From assembly GCF_011388195.1 (NCBI RefSeq), contig NZ_CP049990.1, positions 2,046,001-2,110,000 of the forward strand: DNA of 64,000 nucleotides, written 5' to 3'. Below, in pieces: positions 8,651 through 18,655 of the stretch. The stretch is from Pusillimonas sp. DMV24BSW_D. Its GTDB lineage: Bacteria; Pseudomonadota; Gammaproteobacteria; Burkholderiales; Burkholderiaceae_B. Under the pieces are notes generated by a model that saw only the letters and a list, made by a program, of their open reading frames with translations, had not been told where the DNA came from and made no database searches. Made by a program: the position numbers and the translations under genes. Each line of letters starts with the position of its first letter. Position 1 is the stretch's first letter.

Positions 8651-10678
8651 ATGGCCGTGAAAACACCGGGCTTTGTGCAGTATCCGAATAGCCCTTTTGA
8701 ACTTTACCAGCCTTATCCGCCCGCCGGCGATCAGCCGGCGGCAATTGATGCTTTGGTGGAAGGAGTCGATGACGGTTTGATGTTCCAAACGCTATTGGGG
8801 GTAACGGGATCGGGCAAGACGTTTTCCATGGCCAATGTGATTGCGCGTACCGGCCGGCCGGCCCTGGTGCTGGCGCCCAACAAAACGCTTGCCGCTCAGC
8901 TTTATGCCGAGTTTCGTGAGTTCTTCCCGAAAAATGCGGTGGAGTATTTTGTGTCGTATTACGACTACTACCAACCCGAAGCTTATGTGCCCACGCGTGA
9001 TTTGTTTATCGAAAAGGATTCGTCAATTAACGACCATATCGAGCAAATGCGTTTATCGGCAACCAAAAGTCTGCTGGAGCGGCGCGACACCATTATCGTT
9101 GGCTCGGTTTCCTGCATCTATGGTATCGGTAATCCCGGCGACTACCATGCGATGGTATTGACGCTGAGAACGGGTGACCGGGTGCCGCGCCAGGAGTTGC
9201 TGGCCCGGTTGGTTGCCATGCAATATGAACGTAACGACGTTGAGTTTGTGCGCGGCACGTTTCGGGCACGAGGTGAAACAATCGATGTGTTTCCTGCGGA
9301 AAACGCCGAACTGGCAGTGCGCATTACGTTGTTCGACGATGAAGTGGAAACCCTGCAATTGTTCGACCCTTTAACCGGAAAGGTGCGTCAGAAGGTTTTA
9401 CGATTCACTGTGTTCCCGCGTTCGCATTACGTGACCCCACGTGAAACTGTGTTGCGCGCAATTGAAACTATTAAGGCGGAATTGCGCGAGCGCACAAAAA
9501 TTTTGCTGGATGATCACAAACTGGTTGAAGCGCAACGTCTTGAACAGCGCACCCGCTTCGATCTGGAAATGTTGCAGGAACTGGGTTTCTGCAAGGGGAT
9601 CGAAAATTACTCACGCCATCTTTCCGGGGCGGCACCCGGAGAGCCGCCGCCGACGTTGATCGACTACCTTCCCGACGATGCCCTGATGTTTATTGATGAA
9701 AGCCACGTCACGATCGGCCAGTTGGGTGCCATGTATAAAGGAGACCGGTCGCGTAAAGAAACCCTTGTAACGTATGGTTTTCGATTGCCGTCGGCATTGG
9801 ATAATCGGCCGTTGAAAATGGAAGAATTTGAAGCGCGAATGCGTCAAACTGTTTTTGTTTCCGCAACGCCTTCGCGTTATGAACATGAGCATGCAGATAA
9901 TGTTGTTGAGCAGGTTGTCAGGCCAACCGGTCTGGTGGATCCCGAGGTCGAGGTGCGACCTGCGGTAACACAGGTTGATGACCTCTTGGGCGAAATCAAG
10001 TTGCGCGTTGCCGTGCAGGAGCGGGTATTGGTTACGACGCTAACCAAGCGGATGTCCGAAGATTTAACCGATTACCTTGCTGAAAATGGTTTGAAGGTGC
10101 GTTATTTGCATTCAGATATCGATACCGTTGAGCGTGTGGAAATTATCCGTGACTTGCGCCTGGGGGTGTTTGATGTTTTGGTCGGTATTAACCTGCTGCG
10201 GGAAGGGTTGGATATTCCTGAGGTATCGCTGGTTGCAATTTTGGACGCCGACAAAGAAGGGTTCTTGCGTTCCGAACGAAGCCTTATACAGACGATCGGG
10301 CGGGCTGCCCGGAATTTGAATGGTCGTGCCATTTTGTATGCTGATCGTGTTACAGACTCGATGCGCCGTGCAATCGACGAAACGCAGCGCCGTCGCGATA
10401 AGCAACTGGCCTTCAATGAAGAGCATGGCATTGTGGCTCAAGGGGTTAACAAGGCCGTGCGCGAAATGATTGATGGTGTTGAGCAGCCCAACAAGCCGTC
10501 GCACGACGACAGTATTCCTGCTGAACTTTTAAGCGATGATCGGCTATTGGCTCGTGAGATACGCCGTTTGGAGAAGCAGATGCTTGATCATGCCCGCAAC
10601 CTGGAGTTTGAACAGGCAGCCGCCGCGCGCGACGCGTTGAACCGTTTAAAAGAGCAAGTTTTGCTCAATCCAAGTTGA
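8651..10678 (+). CDS. uvrB: UvrABC excision nuclease subunit B
   Basis: Damage-verification helicase of nucleotide excision repair; it is loaded by UvrA and recruits UvrC for incision. About 675 residues, as expected. Seen: Walker A GVTGSGKT near residue 50, the beta-hairpin region [14 protein letters not shown] near 100, helicase motifs DESHVT, FVSATPS and the late QTIGRAARN, and the C-terminal UVR motif ([22 protein letters not shown]) that contacts UvrC. I prefer ATG at 8651 (MAVKTPGF), with AGGTG upstream; a GTG at 8642 is the alternative. In E. coli uvrB is LexA-controlled; here no SOS box is visible in the short upstream gap. Confidence 0.97.
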   Translation: MAVKTPGFVQYPNSPFELYQPYPPAGDQPAAIDALVEGVDDGLMFQTLLGVTGSGKTFSMANVIARTGRPALVLAPNKTLAAQLYAEFREFFPKNAVEYFVSYYDYYQPEAYVPTRDLFIEKDSSINDHIEQMRLSATKSLLERRDTIIVGSVSCIYGIGNPGDYHAMVLTLRTGDRVPRQELLARLVAMQYERNDVEFVRGTFRARGETIDVFPAENAELAVRITLFDDEVETLQLFDPLTGKVRQKVLRFTVFPRSHYVTPRETVLRAIETIKAELRERTKILLDDHKLVEAQRLEQRTRFDLEMLQELGFCKGIENYSRHLSGAAPGEPPPTLIDYLPDDALMFIDESHVTIGQLGAMYKGDRSRKETLVTYGFRLPSALDNRPLKMEEFEARMRQTVFVSATPSRYEHEHADNVVEQVVRPTGLVDPEVEVRPAVTQVDDLLGEIKLRVAVQERVLVTTLTKRMSEDLTDYLAENGLKVRYLHSDIDTVERVEIIRDLRLGVFDVLVGINLLREGLDIPEVSLVAILDADKEGFLRSERSLIQTIGRAARNLNGRAILYADRVTDSMRRAIDETQRRRDKQLAFNEEHGIVAQGVNKAVREMIDGVEQPNKPSHDDSIPAELLSDDRLLAREIRRLEKQMLDHARNLEFEQAAAARDALNRLKEQVLLNPS

Positions 10679-11048
10679 TTTACTTATACAGTAATGTGAA
10701 AAACTTATTTGCTCCGTGTGTCTTCTGCGGTAGGCGTTAGGCTGTTGCTAAATTGCAACGATGTTGGCTCAAAAAGGCGAGAAGGGGCTACTTGTCATCC
10801 GGATGACACCTGTTTTATGCCTTTTTCCGGAATTACGATGAAAATGCAGCTCCGAGACGCTTGTTGCACTGCATTATTCCAGATCTGGCAATCTTTCTGA
10901 GTAGGTTTGGCATGTCGTGCCGCCTCGTCGCGGGATCTGATTAAACCGGACTTTGCATGATACCTTCACAACAAATCGTCTTGTGTGAAGAAAAATTTTA
11001 CGCTTAAATCTATTGCCTTATTTCGGGTTTTCCCTCACAATCTCACCC
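10679..11048. other. 370-base gap between uvrB and the tyrosine phosphatase, with palindromes
   Basis: The longest gene-free stretch in the window. I see no convincing protein; a 63-codon open frame at 10709-10900 has no ribosome-binding site or recognisable motif. It holds GTTGC-N6-GCAAC at 10744-10759, a perfect 16-base palindrome at 10793-10808, and a CTTCACA/TGTGAAG pair around 10973-10989. It may carry the phosphatase promoter, a small RNA or an operator; none of these is proven. Confidence 0.5.
10793..10808. promoter_or_regulatory. Perfect 16-base palindrome, candidate operator
   Basis: TGTCATCCGGATGACA is fully self-complementary. It resembles a TGTCA-N6-TGACA operator for a dimeric regulator, but I do not recognise the regulator. 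It lies about 240 bases upstream of the phosphatase gene and 115 bases past uvrB. Chance occurrence of a perfect 16-base palindrome at a given place is low, but the window is long. Confidence 0.4.
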
Positions 11049-11540
11049 ATGATGACTAAGGTACTTTTTGTTTGCACAGGTAATATTTGCCGCTCGCCCA
11101 GCGCAGAAGGCGTTTTTCGTCAAATGATCGAAGAAGCGGGTCTTTCTGGTCTGGTGGGTGTTGATTCGGCTGCTACACATGGTTTTCATGTGGGTGAGTC
11201 CCCCGACGCGCGGGCTCAGGCTGCGGCACGCAAGCGTGGTTACGACATTTCTCAATGCGTTGCCCGTCAAGTCACTGCCGATGATTTCCGCGAGTTCGAC
11301 TTCATTCTGGTAATGGACTGGGAAAATCTTTCCGCATTGCAGCAACAGTGCCCCCGGGTGTATCGGCACAAACTGATGCTGCTTATGCGTTTTGCTAATG
11401 AGTTCGAGGAAGCCACAATTGCCGACCCCTATTATGGCGGTCCCGATGGTTTCAACAAGGTACTCGATTACCTTGAGGATGCTTGTCAAGGTGTACTCGA
11501 AGTTGTTCGCAAGCGCGCTACCCAGTACCAGGCAGCTTAA
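11049..11540 (+). CDS. Low-molecular-weight protein-tyrosine phosphatase
   Basis: Cytoplasmic phosphatase that removes phosphate from tyrosine (in many bacteria from tyrosine kinases of capsule synthesis, or from arsenate-like substrates in relatives). The P-loop CTGNICRS near residues 9-16 has the C-x5-R-S signature with the nucleophilic cysteine, and the general-acid aspartate is in IADPYYGG near residue 122. Around 163 residues, as usual. Start is either of two adjacent ATGs (11049 or 11052); no strong ribosome-binding site is visible. No capsule kinase gene is nearby. The position directly before iscR is common in Burkholderiales, so the link with the isc operon is probably just conserved order. 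A terminator follows. Confidence 0.9.
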   Translation: MMTKVLFVCTGNICRSPSAEGVFRQMIEEAGLSGLVGVDSAATHGFHVGESPDARAQAAARKRGYDISQCVARQVTADDFREFDFILVMDWENLSALQQQCPRVYRHKLMLLMRFANEFEEATIADPYYGGPDGFNKVLDYLEDACQGVLEVVRKRATQYQAA

Positions 11541-11594
11541 GGCAGCCGTTTACGGGTGTTCAGGTTGTTGGGACTACGCTTATAGTCTTCTTTG

Positions 11595-11622
11595 AAAAGC
11601 CGGGCTTTAGCCCGGTTTTTTG
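11595..11622 (+). terminator. Rho-independent terminator after the phosphatase gene
   Basis: CCGGGC-TTTA-GCCCGG stem at 11600-11615 followed by a run of six T. It separates the phosphatase transcript from the isc operon promoter. Confidence 0.88.
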
Positions 11623-11629
11623 TATCTGT

Positions 11630-11654
11630 TTAACCTAGCAATTCAGTCGGGTAT
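11630..11654. promoter_or_regulatory. Candidate upstream IscR type 1 site
   Basis: The right half CAGTCGGGTAT (11644-11654) matches the type 1 consensus half YAGTCRRSTAT exactly; the left half is degenerate (about 9 of 14 positions). It is centred exactly 30 bases from the stronger site, so both would face the same side of the helix. E. coli iscR also has more than one IscR site. Confidence 0.55.
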
Positions 11655-11659
11655 TTGCT

Positions 11660-11684
11660 ATACTTGAGTCAAATAGTCGGGAAT
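11660..11684. promoter_or_regulatory. IscR type 1 binding site in the isc promoter
   Basis: The 25-base segment begins ATACTTGAGTC and ends ATAGTCGGGAAT. Compared with the E. coli type 1 consensus (ATASYYGACTRWWWYAGTCRRSTAT) I count 22 of 25 agreements. It lies about 55 bases before the iscR start. Fe-S-loaded IscR bound here would repress the operon. Confidence 0.8.
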
Positions 11685-11738
11685 TTATCAGTTGAGATTC
11701 ATTCCTGTTGTTTGCACAGACACTGGCAAGGAAATCAT

Positions 11739-12254
11739 ATGCGTTTAACCACAAAAGGGCGCTTTGCCGTTACCGCCATGATCGACTTGGCGCTGCGTCA
11801 GCACAGCGGCCCGGTTACGTTGGCGGCAATCAGTCAAAGGCAAAACATATCGCTGTCTTACCTGGAGCAATTGTTCGGTAAGCTGCGTCGCCACGAATTG
11901 GTTGACAGTGTGCGGGGTCCGGGTGGCGGTTATTCTCTGGCTCGTTTGGCGCGTGATGTCACCGTGGCCGATATCGTATTCGCAGTCGACGAACCGCTCG
12001 ACGCCACTAGCTGTGGCGGCAAGGAAGATTGCAACGTGGGTCGTACAGGGCATTCAAGCCGTTGCATGACACACGAGCTCTGGACAACGTTAAATCACAA
12101 AATGGTGGAATACCTCGATTCGGTCTCGCTGCAAGATCTGGTCGACAAGCAACGCATGCGGGCATTGCACGATGCCTCTGCAGAAAGAAACGAAAACACA
12201 GTTAAAGTTAGTAAGGTGGCGAGCGCCAAGGTCGCGCCGTCCATGCCGGTTTAA
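11739..12254 (+). CDS. iscR: IscR, Rrf2-family Fe-S sensing regulator
   Basis: Regulator of 171 residues that senses the cell's Fe-S supply by carrying a [2Fe-2S] cluster. The winged helix spans roughly residues 1-70 ([42 protein letters not shown]). Cluster ligands are Cys92, Cys98, Cys109 and probably His112; the spacing between the second and third cysteines is five residues longer than in E. coli. AAGGAAATC precedes the chosen ATG; an open frame upstream has no Rrf2 similarity. First gene of the isc operon, with IscR sites upstream indicating negative autoregulation. Confidence 0.96.
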   Translation: MRLTTKGRFAVTAMIDLALRQHSGPVTLAAISQRQNISLSYLEQLFGKLRRHELVDSVRGPGGGYSLARLARDVTVADIVFAVDEPLDATSCGGKEDCNVGRTGHSSRCMTHELWTTLNHKMVEYLDSVSLQDLVDKQRMRALHDASAERNENTVKVSKVASAKVAPSMPV

Positions 12255-12268
12255 TAAGGAGTTGGTTG

Positions 12269-13480
12269 ATGTCTTCACGTCCTGTTTATTTAGATTACTC
12301 ATCCACAACGCCGGTTGACCCCCGCGTTGTCGAGAAAATGGTTCCGTGGCTTTACGAGCATTACGGTAATCCTGCGTCGCGCAGCCATGCTTTCGGTTGG
12401 GAAGCGGAAGAGGCGGTGGAACAGGCGCGTGCCCAGGTTGCCGACCTGGTGAATGCCGATTCGCGTGAAATTATCTGGACATCCGGCGCAACGGAATCCA
12501 TTAACCTGGCGGTGAAAGGCGCCGCGCATTTTTACGCCGAGCGCGGTAAACACATTATTACGCTGAAAACCGAGCACAAGGCTACGCTTGATACCTGTCG
12601 TGAACTTGAGCGCCAGGGTTTTGAGGTCACTTACCTCGATGTTCAAGAAAACGGTTTGCTTGATCTTGAAGTCTTCAAGCAAGCGTTGCGCCCTGATACC
12701 AGTGTGGTGTCTGTCTTAATGGTGAACAACGAAATCGGTGTTATTCAGGATATTGAAACCATTGGCGAAATTTGCCGCGAAAAAGGCATTATTTTCCATG
12801 TTGATGCCGCCCAAGCAACGGGTAAAGTGGAAATCGATCTACAAAAGCTAAAGGTAGACCTGATGTCTTTTTCGGCACATAAAACTTATGGCCCGAAAGG
12901 CATGGGTGCACTGTTTATCCGCCGTAAACCTCGTATTCGCATTTTGGCGCAAATTCATGGTGGCGGTCACGAACGGGGTTTCCGCTCAGGTACGTTGCCA
13001 ACGCACCAAATCGTAGGTATGGGTGAGGCTTTCCGTTTGGCTAAACAAGAGATGGGTACAGAAAATGAACGCATTCGTGTTCTGCGCGACCGCCTGTGGA
13101 ACGGGGTTTCGGAAATTGAAGAGGTGTACCTGAATGGTGATATGGAGCGACGTGTTCCGCATAACCTGAACGTGAGTTTCAACTACGTGGAAGGTGAGTC
13201 ACTCATTATGGCCATCAAAGAACTGGCAGTCTCCAGTGGTTCGGCCTGTACTTCTGCGAGTCTGGAACCGTCCTATGTATTACGCGCATTAGGTCGGAAC
13301 GACGAGTTGGCACACAGTTCCATTCGTTTCACCTTGGGGCGCTTTACTACTGAACAAGATGTTGATTTTGCCGTCGAACTATTGAAGGCCCGGGTTGGCA
13401 AACTGCGCGATATGTCCCCGCTGTGGGAAATGGTGCAGGAAGGGGTTGACCTGGACACGGTTCAATGGGCCGCACACTAA
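12269..13480 (+). CDS. iscS: Cysteine desulfurase IscS
   Basis: PLP enzyme of 403 residues that takes sulfur from cysteine, leaving alanine, and hands a persulfide to IscU (and to tRNA thiolation partners). PLP lysine is Lys205 ([12 protein letters not shown]) and the mobile persulfide cysteine is Cys327 in [10 protein letters not shown], close to E. coli numbering. The conserved N-terminus ([15 protein letters not shown]) supports ATG 12269 with AAGGAG upstream; a TTG three bases earlier is not needed. The C-terminal tail that contacts IscU is present ([15 protein letters not shown]). Second gene of the operon. Confidence 0.98.
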   Translation: MSSRPVYLDYSSTTPVDPRVVEKMVPWLYEHYGNPASRSHAFGWEAEEAVEQARAQVADLVNADSREIIWTSGATESINLAVKGAAHFYAERGKHIITLKTEHKATLDTCRELERQGFEVTYLDVQENGLLDLEVFKQALRPDTSVVSVLMVNNEIGVIQDIETIGEICREKGIIFHVDAAQATGKVEIDLQKLKVDLMSFSAHKTYGPKGMGALFIRRKPRIRILAQIHGGGHERGFRSGTLPTHQIVGMGEAFRLAKQEMGTENERIRVLRDRLWNGVSEIEEVYLNGDMERRVPHNLNVSFNYVEGESLIMAIKELAVSSGSACTSASLEPSYVLRALGRNDELAHSSIRFTLGRFTTEQDVDFAVELLKARVGKLRDMSPLWEMVQEGVDLDTVQWAAH

Positions 13481-13509
13481 AGATTTAAGAGAAATACAAG
13501 GAGCACATC

Positions 13510-13899
13510 ATGGCTTATAGCGAAAAAGTACTGGATCACTATGAAAACCCCCGCAACGTGGGTGGCTTTGAAAAAGGCGATGCCGGCGTGGGTACTGGTA
13601 TGGTTGGCGCCCCTGCCTGTGGCGACGTCATGAAACTGCAAATTAAGGTGAATGAATCGGGCGTCATTGAAGACGCGCGTTTTAAAACTTATGGTTGCGG
13701 TTCGGCTATTGCTTCCAGTTCGTTGGTGACCGAATGGGTTAAAGGCAAAACGCTTGATCAGGCAATGGAAATTCGTAATACGCAAATTGCTGAAGAGCTG
13801 GCTTTGCCACCGGTGAAAATTCACTGTTCCATTCTGGCCGAAGACGCCATCAAGGCGGCTGTCCAGAATTACAAGGAAACGCATAGCAAACAGGATTAA
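13510..13899 (+). CDS. iscU: Fe-S cluster scaffold IscU
   Basis: Scaffold of 129 residues on which [2Fe-2S] clusters are built from IscS sulfur and iron. Ligands Cys37, Asp39, Cys63 and Cys106 are all in place, and LPPVK (99-103), the motif recognised by the HscA chaperone, is intact. AAGGAG lies eight bases upstream of the ATG. Operon position between iscS and iscA is canonical. Confidence 0.98.
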   Translation: MAYSEKVLDHYENPRNVGGFEKGDAGVGTGMVGAPACGDVMKLQIKVNESGVIEDARFKTYGCGSAIASSSLVTEWVKGKTLDQAMEIRNTQIAEELALPPVKIHCSILAEDAIKAAVQNYKETHSKQD

Positions 13900-13903
13900 A
13901 AAT

Positions 13904-14227
13904 ATGGGTATTACGCTTACTCCGCAAGCGGCTGATCATGTCAGCCGCTATTTGGCAAAACGTGGCAAGGGCCTGGGTTTGCGCTTGGGTGTGCGTACAA
14001 CGGGTTGCTCCGGTATGGCGTACAAGCTTGAATATGTCGATGAGCCAAATGCCGATGATTCGGTTTTTGAACAGCACGGTGTAAAGGTTTTTATCGACGC
14101 GAAAAGCTTGCCGTACCTTGAGGGAACACAACTTGATTATGGTCGCGAAGGCTTGAACGAGGGGTTTAGGTTCACGAACCCCAACGAAAAGGCAACGTGC
14201 GGTTGCGGCGAATCATTTACGGTGTAG
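13904..14227 (+). CDS. iscA: A-type Fe-S carrier IscA
   Basis: A-type carrier of 107 residues that accepts or delivers Fe-S clusters (particularly for [4Fe-4S] enzymes). The three ligand cysteines are Cys35 (TTGCSGMAY) and Cys99/Cys101 ([11 protein letters not shown]). It starts four bases after iscU. Length and motif match IscA, not ErpA, in this operon context. Confidence 0.97.
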   Translation: MGITLTPQAADHVSRYLAKRGKGLGLRLGVRTTGCSGMAYKLEYVDEPNADDSVFEQHGVKVFIDAKSLPYLEGTQLDYGREGLNEGFRFTNPNEKATCGCGESFTV

Positions 14228-14228
14228 T

Positions 14229-14762
14229 GTGTCGTCTCAAAATTACTTCGGGTTATTCAATTTTCCGCAAACTTTCGCACTGGATACGCATTTGCTTGAA
14301 GCACGTTGGCGACAACTGGCGGGGCAAGTGCACCCCGACCGTTTCGCCAATGCCACCTCAGCAGAAAAGCGTGTCGCCATGCAGTGGGCATCGACCATTA
14401 ATGAAGGGTATCGGGTGCTTAAGCAACCTTTGGCGCGCGCACGCTACTTATGCGAGCTGGCCGGATGCGATTTGCAAACCGAAAGCAACACGCGAATGGA
14501 TGGGGCTTTTCTGATGCGCCAAATGGAGTGGCGCGAAGCGCTCGACGAGGCGAAGTCGGTGGCAAAGCCCGAAGCCTTTTTAGCGTTGGATACAGAGATC
14601 AAAGAGGCGATTGCAGATATGCAATGCCATGTTGCTGCGCTTATCGACGAACATGACGATTCGAATGCGGCTGCTGCGAAGGTGCGCGAATGGATGTTCC
14701 TGGATAAGCTGCTAAGCGAAATTCAGGTGGCAAAACACGAACTGGCAGACCGGAACCAATAA
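14229..14762 (+). CDS. hscB: Co-chaperone HscB (J-domain protein)
   Basis: J-domain co-chaperone of 177 residues that brings IscU to HscA and stimulates its ATPase. The J domain covers about residues 1-75 with the HPD motif at 35-37 (QVHPDRFAN); the C-terminal three-helix part (about 95-177) binds IscU. GTG start at 14229 lies one base after the iscA stop, indicating coupled translation. Fold and N-terminus NYFGLFNFP are typical. Confidence 0.96.
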   Translation: MSSQNYFGLFNFPQTFALDTHLLEARWRQLAGQVHPDRFANATSAEKRVAMQWASTINEGYRVLKQPLARARYLCELAGCDLQTESNTRMDGAFLMRQMEWREALDEAKSVAKPEAFLALDTEIKEAIADMQCHVAALIDEHDDSNAAAAKVREWMFLDKLLSEIQVAKHELADRNQ

Positions 14763-14768
14763 TTATTT

Positions 14769-16640
14769 ATGGCTTTATTGCAAATTTCCGAACCGGGCGA
14801 CTCCCCGGTTCCACATCAACGTAAACTTGCTGTTGGTATCGATCTGGGTACAACGCATTCATTGGTTGGCGCGGTGCGCAGCAGTGCGCCCGAAGTACTG
14901 GCCGATGAACACGATCGCGTGTTGTTGCCATCGGTCGTGCGCTATTTGTCCAGTGGCGATGTGCAGGTAGGATACGAAGCGCGTGAACATCAGGCAAGCG
15001 ATACGCGAAATACTATTGCGTCGGTGAAGCGTTTTATGGGGCGGTCTTTGGCCGAGGCTCAGGCTGAGGGTGCCGCGTACGATTTTGCCGAAGGTGACGA
15101 TATGGTGCGACTGCGTACCGTGCAGGGTGATTTCAGCCCGGTTGAGGTTTCCAGCGAAATCCTTAAGTCGTTGCGGACACGTGCCGAAATGGTGCTGGGC
15201 GGTGACCTGGTTGGCGCGGTTATTACTGTGCCCGCCTATTTCGATGATGCTCAACGTCAGGCAACCCGAGACGCAGGTCGTTTGGCTGGTCTGACTGTGT
15301 TGCGTTTGTTGAATGAGCCCACGGCTGCCGCAATTGCCTATGGCCTTGATCACGCGGCTGAAGGGGTTTATGCGGTTTACGATTTGGGCGGCGGCACTTT
15401 CGATATTTCTATTCTGCGTTTAAGCAAAGGCGTGTTTGAGGTTGTTGCGACAGGCGGTGATACCCAGCTTGGCGGTGATGATTTCGACACTGAAATTGTT
15501 AAGCAGGTTGTTCAATCGCATTCGCTAAAGCTAGATCGCAAGGAAGACGTCCGTGCTTTGTATGTGGCGGCCCGGGCGGCGCGCGAAGCGCTGACCGATG
15601 CCGATGAAACTGTGTTCAGCGCCCAAGTAGGGGCCGATACAGTGGAAATGAAGCTGGGTCGCGATCAATTCGAGTCCTGGGCGCAGCCACTTGTCAGTCG
15701 GACTCTTGACCGTGCGCGCAAAACGCTGCGTGATGCAGATCTTGAAATAACTGACGTAAAAGGCGTGGTCATGGTGGGTGGCGCTACGCGCATGCCTGTC
15801 ATTCAGCGCGAAGTAGGAAAACTGTTTGGTTCCGACCCGTTGAACGATCTCGATCCCGATCAGGTGGTGGCTTTGGGCGCAGCCTTGCAAGCCAACTTGC
15901 TGGTGGGCAATCGTGCGCCGGGTGAAGACTGGCTCTTGCTCGACGTCACGCCCCTGTCGCTGGGTCTGGAGACCATGGGCGGGTTGGTTGAGCGTGTCAT
16001 TCCGCGTAACAGCACCATTCCGGTGGCGCGTGCTCAAGAATTCACGACCTTTAAAGATGGCCAAACAGCCATGAGTATCCACGTTGTTCAGGGTGAGCGT
16101 GATCTGGTGTCCGACTGTCGTTCGCTGGCGCGTTTTGAATTAAGAGACATTCCGCCCATGGTTGCCGGTGCCGCACGCATTCAGGTTACGTTCCAGGTCG
16201 ACGCCGATGGTCTATTGAATGTTAGCGCGCGTGAGGAAAGCACGGGTGCCGAAGCCAGCGTCTCGGTGAAGCCTTCTTATGGTTTATCCGATGACGAAGT
16301 TGCCCGCATGCTAAGTGAGGGAATGAGTCATGCGTCGGAAGATGCACAGGCACGTGCCTTGCGTGAGCAGCAGGTTGAGTTAAGCCAGTTGCTGGAGTCG
16401 GTGCAGTCTGCACTGGAGTCAGACGGCGACCTTCTTGATAACGATGAGCGTGCGCAGGTGGATGACGTCATGCAAGTTGGCTGGGCGGTGCTGAAAGAAG
16501 GTAACGCCACTGCCGATGCGGTGCGCCAGACGGTTGAACGTCTTTCACAGGCTACCGACTCGTTTGCCGCCCGAAGAATGGATCGCAGTATTCGCCGCGC
16601 ATTGTCGGGTCGCAGTCTTGATGAAGTCTCCAAGCCATAA
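14769..16640 (+). CDS. hscA: Fe-S specialised Hsp70 chaperone HscA
   Basis: Hsp70 of 623 residues dedicated to releasing clusters from IscU. Nucleotide-binding domain signatures are visible: [14 protein letters not shown] near residue 24, [14 protein letters not shown] near 205 and [14 protein letters not shown] near 337. The substrate domain begins after [14 protein letters not shown] near 395 and lacks the long lid tail of DnaK. It starts six bases after hscB. It depends on ATP and on HscB. Confidence 0.97.
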   Translation: MALLQISEPGDSPVPHQRKLAVGIDLGTTHSLVGAVRSSAPEVLADEHDRVLLPSVVRYLSSGDVQVGYEAREHQASDTRNTIASVKRFMGRSLAEAQAEGAAYDFAEGDDMVRLRTVQGDFSPVEVSSEILKSLRTRAEMVLGGDLVGAVITVPAYFDDAQRQATRDAGRLAGLTVLRLLNEPTAAAIAYGLDHAAEGVYAVYDLGGGTFDISILRLSKGVFEVVATGGDTQLGGDDFDTEIVKQVVQSHSLKLDRKEDVRALYVAARAAREALTDADETVFSAQVGADTVEMKLGRDQFESWAQPLVSRTLDRARKTLRDADLEITDVKGVVMVGGATRMPVIQREVGKLFGSDPLNDLDPDQVVALGAALQANLLVGNRAPGEDWLLLDVTPLSLGLETMGGLVERVIPRNSTIPVARAQEFTTFKDGQTAMSIHVVQGERDLVSDCRSLARFELRDIPPMVAGAARIQVTFQVDADGLLNVSAREESTGAEASVSVKPSYGLSDDEVARMLSEGMSHASEDAQARALREQQVELSQLLESVQSALESDGDLLDNDERAQVDDVMQVGWAVLKEGNATADAVRQTVERLSQATDSFAARRMDRSIRRALSGRSLDEVSKP

Positions 16641-16652
16641 CTTAGAAGTATT

Positions 16653-16994
16653 ATGCCGAAAATTACAGTTTTGCCTCACCCCGAAGTTTGTCCGGAAGGC
16701 GCGGTTATAGAGAACGCACCCTCGGGTGAATCCATTTGTCGGGTGCTACTCGATAACCATGTCGAAATTGAACATGCCTGCGAATTGTCGTGCGCCTGTA
16801 CTACGTGTCACGTGATTGTGCGTGAGGGGTTTGATTCCCTGGACGAGGCGACGGATAACGAGGAAGATTATTTAGACCGCGCGTGGGGATTAACGCCCAC
16901 TTCACGGCTTTCCTGCCAGGCGAAAATTGCCGACGAAGACTTAACGGTTGAAATCCCCAAGTATTCAATTAATCATGCAAAGGAAAACCATTAA
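16653..16994 (+). CDS. fdx: ISC-type [2Fe-2S] ferredoxin
   Basis: Electron carrier of 113 residues for the ISC machinery, thought to reduce sulfur or fuse clusters on IscU. Ligands follow the adrenodoxin-type spacing C-x5-C-x2-C: Cys43, Cys49, Cys52, then Cys88 (SRLSCQAKI); there is an extra Cys47. Last gene of the operon here; no iscX follows, since a hairpin and the convergent lysS come next. Confidence 0.97.
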   Translation: MPKITVLPHPEVCPEGAVIENAPSGESICRVLLDNHVEIEHACELSCACTTCHVIVREGFDSLDEATDNEEDYLDRAWGLTPTSRLSCQAKIADEDLTVEIPKYSINHAKENH

Positions 16995-17020
16995 GCAGCG
17001 CTTTGCGTGCTGCTTAATGG
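16988..17020. terminator. Long hairpin between convergent fdx and lysS, probable bidirectional terminator
   Basis: CCATTAAGCAGC at 16988-16999 is the exact reverse complement of GCTGCTTAATGG at 17009-17020, with a nine-base loop. The 12-base perfect stem includes the fdx stop codon. There is no clean T run on either side, so termination is inferred from position between convergent genes. Confidence 0.65.
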
Positions 17021-17032
17021 TAAGTTGATTAT

Positions 17033-18556
17033 TTAATCTTCGCGTCGTAAATGCGGAAATAAAAGCACGTCGCGAATACTGTGGCTGTCGGTAAGCAACA
17101 TCATTAAACGGTCAATTCCGATACCACAACCGCCCGTGGGTGGCATACCGTATTCAAGCGCTCGAATGTAGTCGGCGTCGTAATACATGGCTTCCTCGTC
17201 GCCGGCGTCTTTGGCTTCAACTTGGGCATGAAAACGGGCCGCCTGATCTTCAGGGTCGTTCAATTCTGAAAACCCGTTAGCCATTTCACGACCTGTAATG
17301 AACAGCTCGAAGCGCTCGGTAATTCCGGGGTGATTATCTGAGGCCCGTGCCAGCGGCGACACCTCAACAGGATAGTCCACAATAAAAGTTGGATTCCAAA
17401 GCTGCGCTTCGGCCGTTTCTTCGAATAAAGCCAATTGCAAGGCGCCGATGCCGGCTTGCTTCAGTGGTGGGGCGTCAACGTCAACACGCAACTTTTTAAG
17501 TTCGGCGCGCAGGAAGTTGATATCTTCAAGCTGTACCTGGGTGTATTGGGGGCAGTACTTTTGTATGGCTTGAATAATTGTGAGACGATCGAAAGGCGCG
17601 GCCAGGTCAAGCTCCTGATCTTGATAAGTAAACGTGGCGCTACCCGTTGCAGCAATCGCCGCCTGGCGAATCAGCGATTCAGTGAAATCCATCAACCAGT
17701 GGTAATTGGTATAGGCCGCATAGAATTCCATCATGGTGAATTCGGGGTTATGCCGCGGGCTGACGCCTTCATTACGGAAATTCCGGTTCAGCTCGAATAC
17801 GCGCTCAAAGCCGCCCACAATTAAGCGCTTCAAATAAAGCTCGGGGGCAATGCGCAAATACATTTCCATGTCGAGCGCATTATGGTGTGTCACGAAAGGT
17901 TTAGCTGTCGCGCCGCCGGGAATAGGGTGCAGCATGGGCGTTTCCACTTCCATGAAACCGGCGTCGAGCATGTACTGACGAATGCGGCCAATCGCTTTGC
18001 TACGTGCCATAAACGTGTGGCGCGTTTGTTCGTTCATGATCAGGTCGACATAACGCTGACGATAACGCAGCTCCTGATCGGTTACGCCGTGGAATTTGTC
18101 GGGTAAGGGGCGCAGTGATTTGGCCAACATGCGAATGCCGGCGGCTCGTACCGATAACTCACCTTTGTTGGTTTTGAAAAGCGTGCCCTCGACGCCGATG
18201 ATGTCACCGATATCCCAGGTTTTGAACGACTCATAGGCCTCGTCGCCCACGCCGTTTTTGTCCAGGTAGATCTGGATCCGGCCGCTGCCGTCTTGTAATG
18301 TGGCGAAGCTGGCTTTGCCCATGACGCGTTTAAGCATAATACGGCCCGCTACTTTAGCGGGCTGCGCGAGCGCTTCCAGAGCGGGTTTGTCATGGTCGTG
18401 ATACGCGGCCTGCAGGTCGGCGGCTTTATCGTCGGGTGCGAAGTCATTGGGAAAGGCTACGCCGTCTTCACGCAGCCGCGCAAGTTTTTGGCGACGTTCT
18501 GCAATAAGGTGATTTTCTTCGGCAACAGGCGCAGCAGGATCGGAGGAATGGGTCAT
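17033..18556 (-). CDS. lysS: Lysyl-tRNA synthetase (class II)
   Basis: Charges tRNA-Lys with lysine using ATP. 507 residues: an N-terminal OB-fold anticodon-binding domain (about 60-165, with [19 protein letters not shown]) and a class II catalytic core with motif 2 ([20 protein letters not shown]) and motif 3 ([14 protein letters not shown]). Lies downstream of prfB on the same strand, about 100 bases apart, an arrangement also found in E. coli and most betaproteobacteria. Confidence 0.98.
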   Translation of the reverse strand: MTHSSDPAAPVAEENHLIAERRQKLARLREDGVAFPNDFAPDDKAADLQAAYHDHDKPALEALAQPAKVAGRIMLKRVMGKASFATLQDGSGRIQIYLDKNGVGDEAYESFKTWDIGDIIGVEGTLFKTNKGELSVRAAGIRMLAKSLRPLPDKFHGVTDQELRYRQRYVDLIMNEQTRHTFMARSKAIGRIRQYMLDAGFMEVETPMLHPIPGGATAKPFVTHHNALDMEMYLRIAPELYLKRLIVGGFERVFELNRNFRNEGVSPRHNPEFTMMEFYAAYTNYHWLMDFTESLIRQAAIAATGSATFTYQDQELDLAAPFDRLTIIQAIQKYCPQYTQVQLEDINFLRAELKKLRVDVDAPPLKQAGIGALQLALFEETAEAQLWNPTFIVDYPVEVSPLARASDNHPGITERFELFITGREMANGFSELNDPEDQAARFHAQVEAKDAGDEEAMYYDADYIRALEYGMPPTGGCGIGIDRLMMLLTDSHSIRDVLLFPHLRRED

Positions 18557-18611
18557 AACTTTCGTGGAAAGATTAGGTATGTAAACAGCAGGGCGATGTT
18601 AGGTAGTGGGA

Positions 18612-18631
18612 GCGGCGGCTGTGACCGCCGC
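18612..18631 (-). other. GC-rich hairpin between prfB and lysS
   Basis: GCGGCGG-CTGTGA-CCGCCGC forms a seven-base GC-only stem. It lies between the prfB stop and the lysS start. No T run follows on the transcribed strand, so it may be an mRNA stability or processing element instead of a terminator. Confidence 0.4.
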
Positions 18632-18655
18632 CGGGCCTCGTTAGCGAAACAGGTG

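Noticed and set aside
10676-10691. Half SOS box (TTATACAGTA) after uvrB
   Set aside because: The left half would need CTGT but reads TGAT, so the LexA motif is not formed.
10709-10900. 63-codon open frame in the uvrB downstream gap
   Set aside because: No ribosome-binding site, no recognisable motif, and composition unlike the neighbouring proteins.
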